Positions 51,307 through 61,839 of a stretch of DNA of 64,000 bases are shown piece by piece; the first letter of the stretch is position 1; every line of letters starts with the position of its first letter. This DNA comes from Symbiodinium natans (lineage: Eukaryota > Sar > Dinophyceae > Suessiales > Symbiodiniaceae), in NCBI GenBank assembly GCA_905221605.1, contig CAJNDS010001591.1, positions 399,540 to 463,539 on the forward strand. Direction: 5' to 3'. The position numbers and the translations under genes were made by a program. The notes under the pieces were generated by a model. The model worked only from the letters and a program-made list of their open reading frames with translations, made no database searches and was not told the DNA's origin.

Positions 51307-51401
51307 GGGGGTTTCCGAAATTAGGGGTACCTGATTATCCTTACTATAAGGGAATTGTACTACTTGGGGGGTCTATATTAGGGGTCCCCTATTCTCGTAA
51401 A
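51307..51401. mobile_element. MITE-like family B copy
   Basis: GGGGGTTTCCGAAATTAGGG to GGGTCCCCTATTCTCGTAAA. Confidence 0.7.
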
Positions 51402-52095
51402 GATCGCGGGCATGCAATTAGATAGGCCTACATTCGAACACCGCCCATTTGGATGGTTCGCTTCGTCACTTTAACTCACACAGAACCAGCGTATCACTCG
51501 GAAGAACTCCTCCCACATCTCCGCCCACACGTAGCCTGCCAACAGGGCCCAAAAAAGGCTTCAGACCGCTGGGTGAGTGACACTACGGGGGGCGACTGGC
51601 ATCTCTCGACTCCAGATTTGCTTCCTAAGCCATAACACCATGCTCGAGAGCCCAGAAATGGTAAGTGCCCAACCCTGCCTGAGTCTGGGTCCTCAGATGT
51701 TCAAGCGAAGTTGAGAAGTTGCTCTCGAATAGGGCGGGGTTGGGGGAACTCAGGGCTGGATTCGTGTTGGGGTCAGGGTTCAGGGTGCTGGAGTGGGTGT
51801 TCAGGGTCAGTTGTCTCTGACTGGGTGACCATGGGTGGTCTCCGAAAAACCTCGGCTCTGCAATAGCTGCTTACCCAAAACCCCAAACCCTAAACCCTAA
51901 ACGTTCCGGGGGTAGGGGTGTGGGTGCCATGGGCCACGGTAATGAAGATGCCCAACAAACGGCATCGTCGACTCGCACCACATCGGCGGTCACTTCGGGG
52001 TGTTTGCCTCTGCGGCTTTCCTATCGCTGTGGTCCTGCACTTGGCCAACCAAGCCGCCATTGCCTCCTCGTCTCAGTTCTCGTGCATATTGGGCT
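51402..52095. other. Unique spacer
   Basis: GC-balanced, one short CCCTAAA tract (51873-51905). A plus ORF (51918-52139) reads into the next MITE. No supported gene. Confidence 0.35.
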
Positions 52096-52099
52096 TGCG

Positions 52100-52196
52100 A
52101 ACATGGGGTACCCATTTTGGGGGGTCCTTGTTAGTATAAGGGGATCCTACCATTTTGGGGGTTCAAGTTTAGGGTCCCCTATTGTCGTCAGCCCCC
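52100..52196. mobile_element. MITE-like family B copy, decayed left end
   Basis: GGGGTACCCATTTTGGGGGG, TAGTATAAGGGGATCCTACC, GGGTCCCCTATTGTCGTC. Confidence 0.55.
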
Positions 52197-52679
52197 AACT
52201 GGGCTCAACACTTGCATCTTTGAATCTGGCCCTTGCCCTAAACCCTAAACCCCAAACCCCAAACCCTAAACCCTAGACCCTAAACCCTAAAGCCCCCCGT
52301 GGTGCTCCCGCTTTTCTTGCGGGATGGTCGCACCGCCCGCAGGTCCGGTGAGCATGCGCGAGTCAGGGGTCTTCCCCCAGAAGGAGACCAAGGCTCAGTC
52401 AGAATCCGTCTTGGAGTTTAGGGTTTAGGGCTTAGGGTTTAGGGTTAGGGGTTTAGGGCTTAGGGTTTAGGGTTTCGGGGGTCCTGATCCTTGTAAGCCC
52501 TAAACCCTAGGTCTGTTTGCTAGGGAAGAGGCGAAGATAGAAAGCCAGCCAGCGTTGTCTTGCATCTCGCCCATCAATCGTCGTAGACCGTCGCCTTCAG
52601 CACTTTCAAACAATGCAGCAGCACATGTCTGGCAAACAAGCCACTAGCACAAAGGCATAAACTTCCTGAGGAGGGAGGG

Positions 52680-53103
52680 AGAGTGCGAGTGTGAGTGAGA
52701 GTGATGAGAGTGAGAGTGAGAGTGCGAGTGCGAGTGGGATTGGGAGTCAAGAGGGGAGAGGGCAGAGGGGAGAGGGGAGAGGGGAGAGGCAAAGGAGGAG
52801 AGGGGGAGTGGAGTTGGGAGGGGCACTCACTACTTCAATTCACGCAGCACCTTGGCCTCTGGCCGTGGAGTTCGCCCGAATTGGAGTTGGGAGAGGGGAG
52901 AGGAATTGGAGAGGGAGAGGGGAGAGAGGGAATAGAGGAGAGGAGAGAGGGAGAGAGTAGAGGGGAGAGGAGGGGAGAGAGGGGAGAGAGGGAGAGAGGG
53001 AGAGAGGGAGAGAGGGAGAGAGAGAGGGGAGAGGGAGGGGGGAGAGAGAGGGGAGAGAGAAGGGAGAAGGGAGAGGGGAGAGGGGAGGCGGGGAGGGGAG
53101 GAA
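52680..53103. repeat. Large GA-rich satellite, two blocks
   Basis: GAGTGAGAGT then GGGGAGAGGGGAGAG blocks, interrupted at about 52820-52885 by unique sequence (CACTCACTACTTCAATTCACG). Arg/Glu/Gly-rich and Ser/Pro/Leu-rich ORFs over it are artefacts. Confidence 0.85.
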
Positions 53104-53515
53104 ACCTAGCTTCCTGCCCCCCAATGGTCCCCTCCAATCCTGTCAGCAAACCCGCTTCAACAAACGGCGTCCAACCAATGCGTTTCCTGAACTTGCATGG
53201 TCCACGGCGTGCAAAGATGCAGCATTCGATGTACACGCACGTGTGGCCTCCGATGTAGTCCTTCGTCCGTGCGATCTCTACTTTGTCCCCCTGGGCAAGC
53301 CTGCCAGAAGACGAAAGCAGCTGAGCCAAAATCTCTCAACGCTGCATGGCCAAGCACTAGGGGTTCTCTCATTGGTTGAAACGCATCAGTCCTGCATTGC
53401 ACATTGTGTCGAATCCTTCAGCGTGTACTATATGCTGGATAGGTGGAGGTGAAGGCAACGGTGGGAATTGGTAAGCCAAGGAAGGACAACAAACGACACC
53501 GAGCCGTTCAGCTAT
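53104..53515. other. Possible minus-strand exon
   Basis: The minus frame at 53115-53329 includes DKVEIARTKDYIGGHTCVYI and CKFRKRIGWTPFVEAGLL, which looks like real protein but leads into the GA satellite. No family recognised and exon limits are uncertain. Confidence 0.3.
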
Positions 53516-53888
53516 GCCCTAAACCCTAAACCCTAAACCCTAAACCCTCAACCCTATAAACCCTAAAACCTCTTTACGGGGTCCAAACCCCGCTTGCCTG
53601 GTGACGAGGTCGGAATTCACATTTGGCAGTGCTCGGACATCGCAGCCATAAGGGCACGTAACGATGTACGTCGCCGGACCTGGGAGGCGCACTTCCTGTT
53701 GGGTTTAGGGTTTAGGGTATAGGGTCTAGGGTCTAGGGTTTAGGGTTTAGGGTTTAGGGTTTGGCCCCGCCCCCCCCCCCCCCCCCCGCCCCTCCGCACA
53801 AACCTCTCCCACGGGCTTCAGCTTGGTTCTTGAATCTGCGATCGGCTGGCTAATTTTCCAACACTCCTAGACTCTCTAAACCCCTACC

Positions 53889-53972
53889 TAGGACCCTCTT
53901 TACCTGCAGTTTTATGGGTTATGCCTACTATTTAAGGGTACTTAGTACTAAGCTGCAGGTAAATAGAGTCCA
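53889..53972. mobile_element. MITE-like family G copy
   Basis: TAGGACCCTCTTTACCTGCAG and CTGCAGGTAAATAGAGTCC are matching inverted ends. The centre TTATGGGTTATGCCTACTAT is shared with other copies. Confidence 0.75.
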
Positions 53973-54429
53973 GGCATACTCTCTTAAGCAGCTCTCTCCG
54001 AGACCGTCCAGCGAATGGTTCGGCCCGACTTTCTCCAAGGACTGCCAGCTCTTAGGGTTCAGGGTTTCGGGTTTAGGGTTTAGGGGTTAGGGGTTAGGCC
54101 TTCGGGCTTAGGATTTAGGACTTAGGGCTGAGGGTTTAGGGTCCCCAGTGTCACCCGAACAGTCCAAGCCACCCAAGTCCCACACAGTGTCCTCAGTTGG
54201 TCAAGATGTCAATGGCAAGAAGCTGTAGCCAGAGCAAGCCGTGGCAAGGGCGCATCAAGTGTTCGAGCTCTAAACCCTAAACCCTAAGCCCTAAACCCTA
54301 AACCCTAAACCCTCAACCCTAAACCCTAAACCCTATTCTGCCTCTCATCCGTGCCAGGGCGCCGGAGCCGTCAGCGGCTCGGCGGGCTCCTTGCAGAGCG
54401 CCCTACTTACATGAGTCAGGGGAGGCCTT

Positions 54430-54575
54430 GCCCAGTTTGGGTAATTGCACCACCGTGGCCCAGATCATAGCCATAAAATCCTAAAACACTTTACCATATA
54501 GAAAATAAGGTGCAATTATCCAAAATGGACAAGGTAATGGGGTCGCCCATTTTGGGTTATTACATCACCGTGAAC
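54430..54575. repeat. Element with direct and inverted TTTGGGTAAT motifs
   Basis: CAGTTTGGGTAATTGCACCACCG and CATTTTGGGTTATTACATCACCG are direct copies; GGTGCAATTATCCAAAATGG is an inverted one. Relation to other families unknown. Confidence 0.55.
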
Positions 54576-54683
54576 ATATAAATCAAAACTAGTAGATCTT
54601 CATGCTGATCCCTGGGTAGTACAACAGTGCAACCCCCTCCCCAATTTGGGCTAGCTAAGGAAGCTCTCCTGAAATTGGAATCA

Positions 54684-54791
54684 AGTAAGGGCCGCAAGTT
54701 GTTTCCGTCCTCCATCCAGATCTTTGCTTCTTTGTAGCTCTTGAACTGCTTGTCCTGCCACAGTGGACAGATCAATTGCCGCCATTGCCCT
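54684..54791 (-). CDS. Possible exon, unknown protein
   Basis: A strong acceptor (GATTTCACGTGCAG) is followed by an open phase-0 frame reading AMAAIDLSTVAGQAVQELQ, RSKDLDGGRKQLAAL. A GC donor (CTT|GCGGCC, exon end 54697) would end it before the in-frame TGA at 54681. A second frame (FKSYKEAKIWMEDGNNLRPL) is also open. Unknown family. Confidence 0.4.
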
Positions 54792-54839
54792 CTGCACGTG
54801 AAATCACAGCAAAACAACATCAAAACAACAGCAACACCT

Positions 54840-55060
54840 AACCCTACGAATCGTATAAACCCTACAACAAACCTTGTAAACCCGATAAACCCTCTAACCC
54901 TTAAACCCTACAAACCTTGCAAACCCTATAAAACCCTCTCACCCTGCAACACTCTATCAGACCCTCTAACCCCTCAAACCCTATAAAACCCCATAAAACC
55001 CTATAAAACCCTATACAACCCTATAAAACCCTATAAAACCCTACAAACCTTGCAAACCCT
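54840..55060 (-). repeat. Degenerate CCCTATAAAA array
   Basis: 10-mer variants CCCTATAAAA, CCCTACAA and CCTTGCAAA repeated for about 220 bp. Looks like a diverged cousin of CCCTAAA. Confidence 0.75.
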
Positions 55061-55429
55061 AGACCACACGCCCCGGATCTGGTGCCCTCCTGGATGGTGC
55101 GGATGCCGTCGCGCACGTCGTCGACACCCAGGAGGATGCTTGCGATGGCTTCGCCCAGAAGCGTCGGCTGGCCACGGATGGTGTCCTTGGTTAGCAACCA
55201 TCTTACAATGTTATAGAAATATTGCAAAGGGAATGATACTCGCAATACTAGCAGTAGTAGCAGTCGTCGTCGCCGCCGTCGTCGTCAGCCGCCGCGTGCA
55301 GAAATGCAACACCAAATCATGACAACTTGAATAGTGACCATGCCTAGACTGTGAAACTTGTAGCAACAAACATCTTTTTTTAGTGCTCGTAAAGCGCGCA
55401 ACCATCATAATGGCAGTTATCACAAGAAC

Positions 55430-56090
55430 GGTGGAGATGGTCATCGTAATAGTAATGGTAAATAGTAACAGAAATAATGATAGAAAGAGCAATAGGAATA
55501 GTACTAGTAATAGTAAGAGTAGTAGTAATCGTAAGCGTACTAGTTATAGTGATAGGAAAAGGTATGGGTAATAGAAATAGTAATAGTAGTAGTCATAGTA
55601 ATCGTACTAGTGATCGTAATAGTGATAGTAATAGGAATCGTAATAGTAATAGTATTAGTGAAAAGTCATAGCGATAGGAATTGTAATTGTAGTAGTAATA
55701 GTAATCATACTAGTAATAGCAAAAGTAATAGTAATAGTCATAGTCATAGCAAGTGTAATAGTAATTGCAGTAGTAATAGCAATAGTAGTGGTAATGGCAA
55801 TGGCAATAGCGATAGCATTAAAAATTAACAGCAATAAAAGCCACAACAGTAACAAGAGCAATGTCAGCAATTCTGGTGGTAACAATACCAAAGATGTTCA
55901 TGGCAATGTTCATCGTAGTAATCGTATTGATTAGAAGAACACACAATAGTAGTAGCAATAAGAGCAGCAGGAACAAGAATAGTATTAAGAATAGTATTAC
56001 GAACAAGGGTAATGAAGACAAGGCAATGAAAGTAGTAAGCGTGAGTATCGTCAAAATACTCATAATATATATATATATATATATGTAAAT

Positions 56091-56121
<31 letters not shown>

Positions 56122-56150
56122 GATATATATATATATATATACACACCTAT
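55430..56150. repeat. AGTAAT/GTAATA-type minisatellite followed by (TA)n
   Basis: Roughly 600 bp of degenerate AATAGTAAT words, then TA runs at 56065-56145. ORFs of Ser/Asn/Arg or Ile/Thr/Leu over it are artefacts. Confidence 0.8.
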
Positions 56151-57229
56151 AAAAAAAAAACATACATGTATATCATATATGGTAGTAGCATCCATAACGA
56201 AATGAAGATATCTGTACTGCTAACAATAGTAGCTTAGCTTGCTGGAAGGCTGAAGAAGACCGAAAAAATACCCAGATGATCATTACTAATCATGTTCGAT
56301 ATGCTCGAACGATCGACGAACAGCAGGCCTCCAAAAAACAAGGACGTCCTTAGCCCCACCGGCTGGCACACAGAACAGCTAACTAAAACACGATTCGCAG
56401 CGTAGAAACAGGTCACAAGGTTGTCGGACTGTGAAACTCCGTGGGCCGGAGTTGCGCTTGCCGGAAACCAGCGGCTAGGCGATGCCCTGGTGACGCAGCA
56501 AGTGCTGCCAAGGTGCATTCACAGCCCGAAGCTCGGCCAAATCAAAGATCTGCTCCACCTGGCCGAACAAAAACCAGGGTTTAGGGTTTAGGGTTGAGGG
56601 TTTAGGGCTTTAGGGTTGAGGGTTTAGGGTTTAATGCCAAGTGCCACACAAATCCACACATCCCAACTTCAAAAATGGCCGCCTGCTCATCAGTGATCCC
56701 GCGGAAGATCTCCCGGAATCCTGCGGACATGCTTGATTCACACATTACACACCCCGAAGCTGTTCCAACGGCCTGATGCCATTTCTCAAGCTAGAGACTC
56801 TTCGAGACGAACATGTAAGTAGGTAGTCGGGTTGAGGGTTTAGGGGACAGGGAAGCTTCTGGAGATTGCACCTTAGGAATTGGTATTCGGGGCTGAAGGT
56901 TTGCTAGGATGGCCCTTAAAACCCTCTGAAAAATGTTCTTATACATGGCCCTCTGAATCCCAATATGGGAAATCAAAAAGCAAAACCTCCCAAGGGCATA
57001 GTTTAGTTTAGGCTTTGGGGAAGCTTCTGGACACGAACATACAAAAGCAATGAGTAATGGGGTTGAGGGTTTAGGGTTGTAGGGAAGCTTGTGGAGATTG
57101 TACCTTGAGGCTTAGCGAAGCTATGCGAAGCTTCCGGAGATTGTGCCTTGCTTGGTGATGACTTCCAACTTGGTGTTGCTGATCCCGGTCAGCAGGTCGA
57201 AGGAAGACTCGGAAGGTCAGGTCAGCATG
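56151..57229. other. Spacer with short tracts
   Basis: A TTTAGGG tract at 56576-56635, and GGGAAGCTTCTGGAGATTG(C/T)ACC repeated near 56850 and 57080 with partial copies at 57015 and 57130. The 94-codon minus ORF at 56234 has no recognised domain. Confidence 0.4.
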
Positions 57230-57380
57230 ACTTAAGCCTAAAGCCTCTAACCCTAAAGCCTGATTAAGCCCTAGGCCCTAAACCCTAAACCCTAAACCCC
57301 AAACCCTGAACCCTAAACCTTAAACCCTAAACCTCTAAACCTTTAAACCCTAAACCCTAAACCCTAAACCCTAAACCCTA
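57230..57380 (-). repeat. CCCTAAA tract, degenerate then pure
   Basis: About 20 units, with the purest part at the right end. Confidence 0.85.
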
Positions 57381-57539
57381 AGCTCAATCACAGCGCACTG
57401 CAGGCTTCGGCGCGCCCGTGCACACTAAAATTGGCTGAGCCCAAACATGAAGTAGGGTGTTAGGGTTTAGGGTGTCTGTTTCTAGCATCCCCAAAAAGGA
57501 CCCCAAACACCTACAGTCGCCAATGTTTATGAGGAACCG

Positions 57540-57715
57540 CCTATCTCAGAAATAGATAAATATCAAAATAACTATATATCTATGTAGTTATTGAAAGAAT
57601 AATGTACACATGCAAATATAAAAATAAAGAATAATGCATAAATAAACGAATATGAATATATATATATATATATATATATACATCTACATATACATATACA
57701 TGTGAGTTTGGGGTT
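57540..57715. repeat. AT-rich and (TA)n
   Basis: A TA run at 57655-57680 and CATA repeats to 57705. Confidence 0.8.
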
Positions 57716-58010
57716 TAGGGTTAAGGGTGCACCCCAAGCAATTTTAATATAGACTCTGCATGACCCTACCTCATATGATGCAATGCCACCCAATGCATAT
57801 TCGACGTGGCTTTTGGCCGTGTGCCTTGGAGGCTTTGGTGAAACAACCCGCTCCCCCAACCCCCCGCTGCATTGTGGGAGGAGCCAAACTTCTACGGTCC
57901 CCCACAACCGTTTCAATCATGACCCCATATACCTTCAAACCGCAGTTAGGGACTTTAACGCACCCTCAAACTCAAACCTCTTCGTAAGACCCGCAACTCT
58001 CGTGTAACAG

Positions 58011-58311
58011 AGCCGACATTGCACATGCTCGGAATCGGAGTTCCTCGTCTTTCTCCACCCATCTCCCAGAAGCCCTGGAGACCCCCGACCTCTTGCGAGA
58101 CATTTGGGGAGTGTCCAGGGACCCCAATCGCCAACGCAAAAAAATCTGGCAGTACGAAAACTTTGCCAAACAGGAGCGAGCAGCATACCACTTTGACACG
58201 TTCCGCAGAGCCACAAAGTGCCTCCGGATGGTTGTCCATAGCGTGTCCTGGCACCGATTCCCTGAACACGATTGCCCTCCTGACTTCTCGGCTCTTCTGA
58301 TGGCCCTTAGG
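58011..58311 (+). CDS. Long exon of unknown protein
   Basis: Acceptor CGTGTAACAG; an open 300-nt frame; donor TTAGG|GTTTAGG where a sense TTTAGGG tract begins. The translation includes THLPEALETPDLLRDIWGVS, RQRKKIWQYENFAKQERAAY and CLRMVVHSVSWHRFPEHDC. Basic and aromatic-rich. No domain recognised. Minus-strand frames overlap but look less protein-like. Confidence 0.45.
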
Positions 58312-58428
58312 GTTTAGGGTTTAGGGTTTAGGGGTTAGGGGTTTAGGGTTTAGGGTTTAGGGTTTAGGGAAAGATGAAGCTCCTCCCCCCCCCCCAAAGA
58401 CTTGAGAGAACAGGTCGATTTTAAGCTC

Positions 58429-58573
58429 TACCTTAAGAATCCAACAATCTTTTTTTTTTTTTTCTGGGGTTTAGGGTTTAGGTTTTATATAGGGTTTAGG
58501 GTTCCTCTTACACATCCCGTATAGGATTCTTGGGCAGCCTACACAAAAAAGCAGGCTTCGGGTTCTCAAGGTA
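58429..58573. mobile_element. Family J copy carrying a TTTAGGG tract
   Basis: TACCTTAAGAAT and CTTCGGGTTCTCAAGGTA ends; GTATAGGATTCTTGG and CCTACACAAAAAAGCAGG match 2030-2147. Between TTTTTTCTG and TTCCTCTTACACATCCC it holds a T run and TTTAGGG units absent from the other copy. Confidence 0.65.
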
Positions 58574-58836
58574 CTTGCAAAAATGACATCTCCCGACACT
58601 TGGAAGGCCCCTGGAAGTACAGGGTCTTGCATCTCATCGTCGGATGAGGGTTTATAGGGTTTCGGGTGTCAGGTTTAGCGTTTAGGGTTTCGGGTTTGGG
58701 GCGAGCCTGCTGCGTGACACCAGCACGGATCTTGCCGTAGCAGTCGAAGATAACAGCCAGGACCTCTTGCTGAGTCTTTTCGTTCTTGTTTAGGGGGTTT
58801 AGGGTTGAGGGGTTTAGGGGTTGTTTTCTGGGGGTG

Positions 58837-59503
58837 TTAAGGGTGTCCTGCCCCTTTATCATGCCAACTGAGCAGCCATGCTCCGCTAGGTCCGTTAGGT
58901 CGGGATGTGAACATTTGGTTTGGATGCGTGGGTCTACGCCAATCGCCTTGCGCCTGCCCTGCTGCCATTGTACTGGTATCTTTCGCGACCGACGTCGACT
59001 TAACGATCTGCATCATGACAGCAGCCCAAGCAAGGCTACATGGAGTCCCAATGCAAGCCGATGCCTACGCGGCACCTGCGCACGGCATATGGTCAACCTG
59101 CGTGGCGACCACACGCCTGCAATGCCAGCCGAGCAACGATGTTGATGACGACGAGACTGACCACGATGATCATGCACCAAATCCATATGGCTGCTGTCCA
59201 CCAGTCCTGAAATTGGCAGGGAATCTAAGCCCTAAACCCTAAACCCTAAACCCTAAGCCCTAAGCCCTAACCCTAAACCTCCAGCCAAGATTCCTGTTCC
59301 GTAATCACGTCCCAGTCCGTCTTGAATGACACCACCTGCACTACAAGCTGCATGTGTGAGAGCGCATCGCAACATCGCGTGCGCGGCTGCACATGACGAA
59401 CCGAGCACAGATGTCTGAAACCTGCCGTGGCATCCCAATACTTCTTGTAGCCCGGACTTGCCTCTTGGATTTGAGGCCAAGAGCCGGCCGGACGTGTCTC
59501 CAT
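58837..59503 (-). CDS. Three-exon gene for a small single-pass membrane protein
   Basis: Exon 1, 59503-59279: ATG, 75 codons starting METRPAGSWPQIQEASP and ending DVITEQESWLE, donor GAG|GTTTAGG. Intron 1 is 72 bp (59207-59278), largely sense TTTAGGG-type units, ending AATTTCAG. Exon 2, 59206-59117: 30 codons forming one membrane helix (AAIWIWCMIIVVSLVVINI), GC donor CAG|GCGTGT. Exon 3, 59007-58840: 56 codons with WRRPTHPNQMFTSRPNGP and AWLLSWHDKG, then TAA (58837-58839). All joins are phase 0. Total 161 residues with no signal peptide apparent. No family recognised. A rival plus-strand ORF across 58907-59242 is explained as antisense. Confidence 0.6.
59207..59278 (-). other. 72-bp telomere-like intron
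   Basis: In the gene's sense it begins GTTTAGGGTTAGGGCTTAGG, continues in TTTAGGG units and ends with CCCTGCCAATTTCAG. The donor GT is part of the repeat. Confidence 0.6.
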
Positions 59504-59773
59504 AAGTTTAGGGCTTAGGGTTTATGGTTTGGGGTTTCGGGTTTCGGGTAAACCCTAAACCCGAAATTCTAAACACAAATCCCATCCTCTGACCCACACC
59601 GGCGGGGGCGCTCCTGCTCCAGAGACTTCGCGAAGGCGCCCTTGACTGTCCTGCAAGGACACAAGGTCTGGCGGTGTCTTTCCGTTAAAGTTTAGGATTG
59701 ATTTGGGTTTAGGGTTGAGGGGTTAAGGCTTGGCATATACCTTCTTTCCGTATGAACCCACTGTAACCCACTA

Positions 59774-59891
59774 CCTTGACACAAAATGGACCCTGAAAGG
59801 GCTACTGGTCCACATCCTAAGAGGGACTATAGTAACTATAGTAGTATGGGGTGTCATGACACCAATTTTAGGGTTCACTTCATCCCCAAAG
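59774..59891. mobile_element. MITE-like family A copy with TA flanks
   Basis: CCTTGACACAAAATGGACCC to TTCACTTCATCCCCAAAG with an inverted centre (GGGACTATAGTAACTATAG). Confidence 0.7.
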
Positions 59892-59969
59892 TATCTCTTT
59901 GGTACGTTGCCTATAGTGTAAGAAGCATGAAGGGAACACACAGACACAACCCACAAGGCACTACCAGAT

Positions 59970-59990
59970 GGGGGGGGGGGGGGGGGGGCG
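59970..59990 (-). repeat. Poly-G run
   Basis: About 18 G followed by CGGG. Confidence 0.85.
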
Positions 59991-60050
59991 GGTTTTGAAG
60001 GAAGGTGACGCTGGCGGCTGGTGACGGATTCTTGCATGGCCAGTGCACTA

Positions 60051-60157
60051 CCTTGGGGACCATACGTAACATTGCTGTTCCGACACCCCATACTACTATC
60101 ATTCCCTATTAAAATATATGGACCATAAACCCTTTAAGGGATCTTTTGGGCCCAAGG
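60051..60157. mobile_element. MITE-like family A copy with TA flanks
   Basis: CCTTGGGGACCATACGTAAC, ACCCCATACTACTATCATTCC, ATATGGACCATAAACCC, then GGGCCCAAGG. TA flanks. Confidence 0.75.
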
Positions 60158-60159
60158 TA

Positions 60160-60730
60160 GTAGACACCAGATGCTGAAGGCCAACTGCTCGGCCGAGCGG
60201 CGAGAAGTCTCGCAGCTTGGACCCGAAAAGGATGTGGCCGGCGATGACGAACGCGGAGAAGATGAACAGAAACACGACAAACCTTCGGGTTCTGTTGGGC
60301 AAATATATTCTGCCTTAAGACTTTTTTGATGCATGTATGTATGTATGTCTGTATGTACGTACGTTCGTATGAATGGTTGTATGTATCGTGCGTGCGAGGT
60401 TTGGCAGGTGCCAGAGTGTGCACAGATCGCACTCAGAACGGCTTCCGCTCCCTTCCGCCGAGGGGCAAGTGAAGGATGTCCTGAAAGGCCATCTCCAGGG
60501 TGTTCGCCAGCCTTGGGCTTGAGATGGGCTTTGGGGTTTGGGGTTTGGGGCTTAGGGTTTAACATCTAGAAGCTAAGGCACACGGAAAGATGGGCTTAGG
60601 CTACACAGGCGGGACACAAGGCCAGCCGAGGCTGGCCCTTGGAAGCCACCAGGAACTGGAAGAGGAGTAGAATGTGGAACAGGGCGATGAGGACCAGCAT
60701 GTCACCTGAGTAGCGCTTCATCTGTGGCGA
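60160..60730. other. Spacer with TATG microsatellite
   Basis: (ATGT)n/(GTAT)n at about 60330-60385. Possible minus exon 60160-60300 (FVVFLFIFSAFVIAGHILFG, a hydrophobic segment) without clear splice limits. Confidence 0.35.
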
Positions 60731-60900
60731 CACCCTAAACCCTAAACCCTAAACCCTTAAACCCTAAACCCTAAAGCCTATGCGGGCGTGCGGGAGCATG
60801 CGAGCTTCTTGCCAATCCGACCAAACATGCCATTTCCCATTGGGATGCATCCAAGGGGCCGTCGGCCTTGGACGCCCAGTAGATGACAGTGTGCAGTTTC

Positions 60901-60990
60901 CTTGGCTGTACTTAGGAGGGTAGCTATAAATTATAGGAAACCCAATAAGCCCAAAAGGCTAAGGATCTAAAGTTACAGTACAGCAAAGTT
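60901..60990. mobile_element. Repeat family D copy, internally deleted
   Basis: CTTGGCTGTACTTAGGAGGG, TAGCTATAAATTATAGG, CCCAATAAGCCCAAAAGGC, AAAGTTACAGTACAGCAAAG. Confidence 0.65.
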
Positions 60991-61103
60991 TCGTGAACCA
61001 GCTGATGTCAAAGTCTTGCAGGTTCGTCGAACTCACATCTGGCCGTATCACCAGGTACTCCTCATCACAAGACATGAAGCTCCCGTTGACACCCGCAGCC
61101 CAC

Positions 61104-61365
61104 TAAACCCTAAACCCTAAACCCTAAACCCTAAACCCTAAACCCTAAACCCTAAACCCTAAACCCTAAACCCTAAACCTTCGGGGATCTGCTTTGACCT
61201 CGGCATCGCCCTCCGCTCCTCCAAGAGATCTCTGGCGCGCAACATCTCCCAGCGCTCCATCGCCATGAGAATCCTGACAGGTGAACATTGGGTTTAGGGT
61301 TTAGGGTTTAGGGTTTAGGGTTTAGGGTTTAGGGTTTGGGGTTTAGGGTTTAGGGTTTAGGGCTT
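61104..61365. repeat. CCCTAAA then TTTAGGG tract around a unique piece
   Basis: CCCTAAA at 61104-61180 and TTTAGGG at 61289-61365, with 108 bp between (TCGGGGATCTGCTTTGACCTC...). Confidence 0.8.
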
Positions 61366-61479
61366 ATTTCATCCGATGTCCCTCCTACACGGCAAAGCCA
61401 GACACCAGCTTCAGACTGTCAGGCTGTGGTCTAAACAGGGAGATTGCACACGAAACTCGTATAGTCACATAAACACAAG

Positions 61480-61502
61480 TATATATAAGTAAATATACAT
61501 AG

Positions 61503-61538
<36 letters not shown>

Positions 61539-61740
61539 GAACACATGTATTTCATGCGCTTCTGAACCTGTATGTCTATATATATTTTTATATATGTATA
61601 TATGTATATATGTATATATGTATATATGTATATATGTATATATGTATATATGTATATATGTATATATGTATATATGTATATGCAAATAGACAAGAAACAC
61701 ATAAGTGTACATATATATATATATATGTACATATGTGCAC
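61480..61740. repeat. (TATATATG)n microsatellite
   Basis: TA runs and about a dozen TATATATG octamers at 61590-61685. Tyr/Ile/His ORFs here are artefacts. Confidence 0.9.
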
Positions 61741-61839
61741 ACTCAGCCAGGTCGCACGACTACCAGGCCAATGACGACCTCGACTGTTGGAGCTCTCCGG
61801 GGCTTGATCTACGGCATTCCTCTGACTTTGCACTTGAGA

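Noticed and set aside
52691-53329. Long ORFs in GA-rich satellite
   Set aside because: Low-complexity Arg/Glu/Gly or Ser/Pro/Leu translations; no codon structure beyond the repeat.
54460-54500. Spliced-leader gene
   Set aside because: CATAGCCATAAAATCC superficially resembles the dinoflagellate leader, but the conserved leader sequence is not present here or elsewhere that I could see.
55383-56195. Ser/Asn- and Ile/Thr-rich ORFs
   Set aside because: Products of the AGTAAT minisatellite and TA runs.
58907-59242. Plus-strand ORF of 111 codons
   Set aside because: The minus strand over the same bases gives a phase-consistent three-exon gene with ATG, membrane helix and stop; the plus frame starts at GTG and ends in repeat-derived residues.
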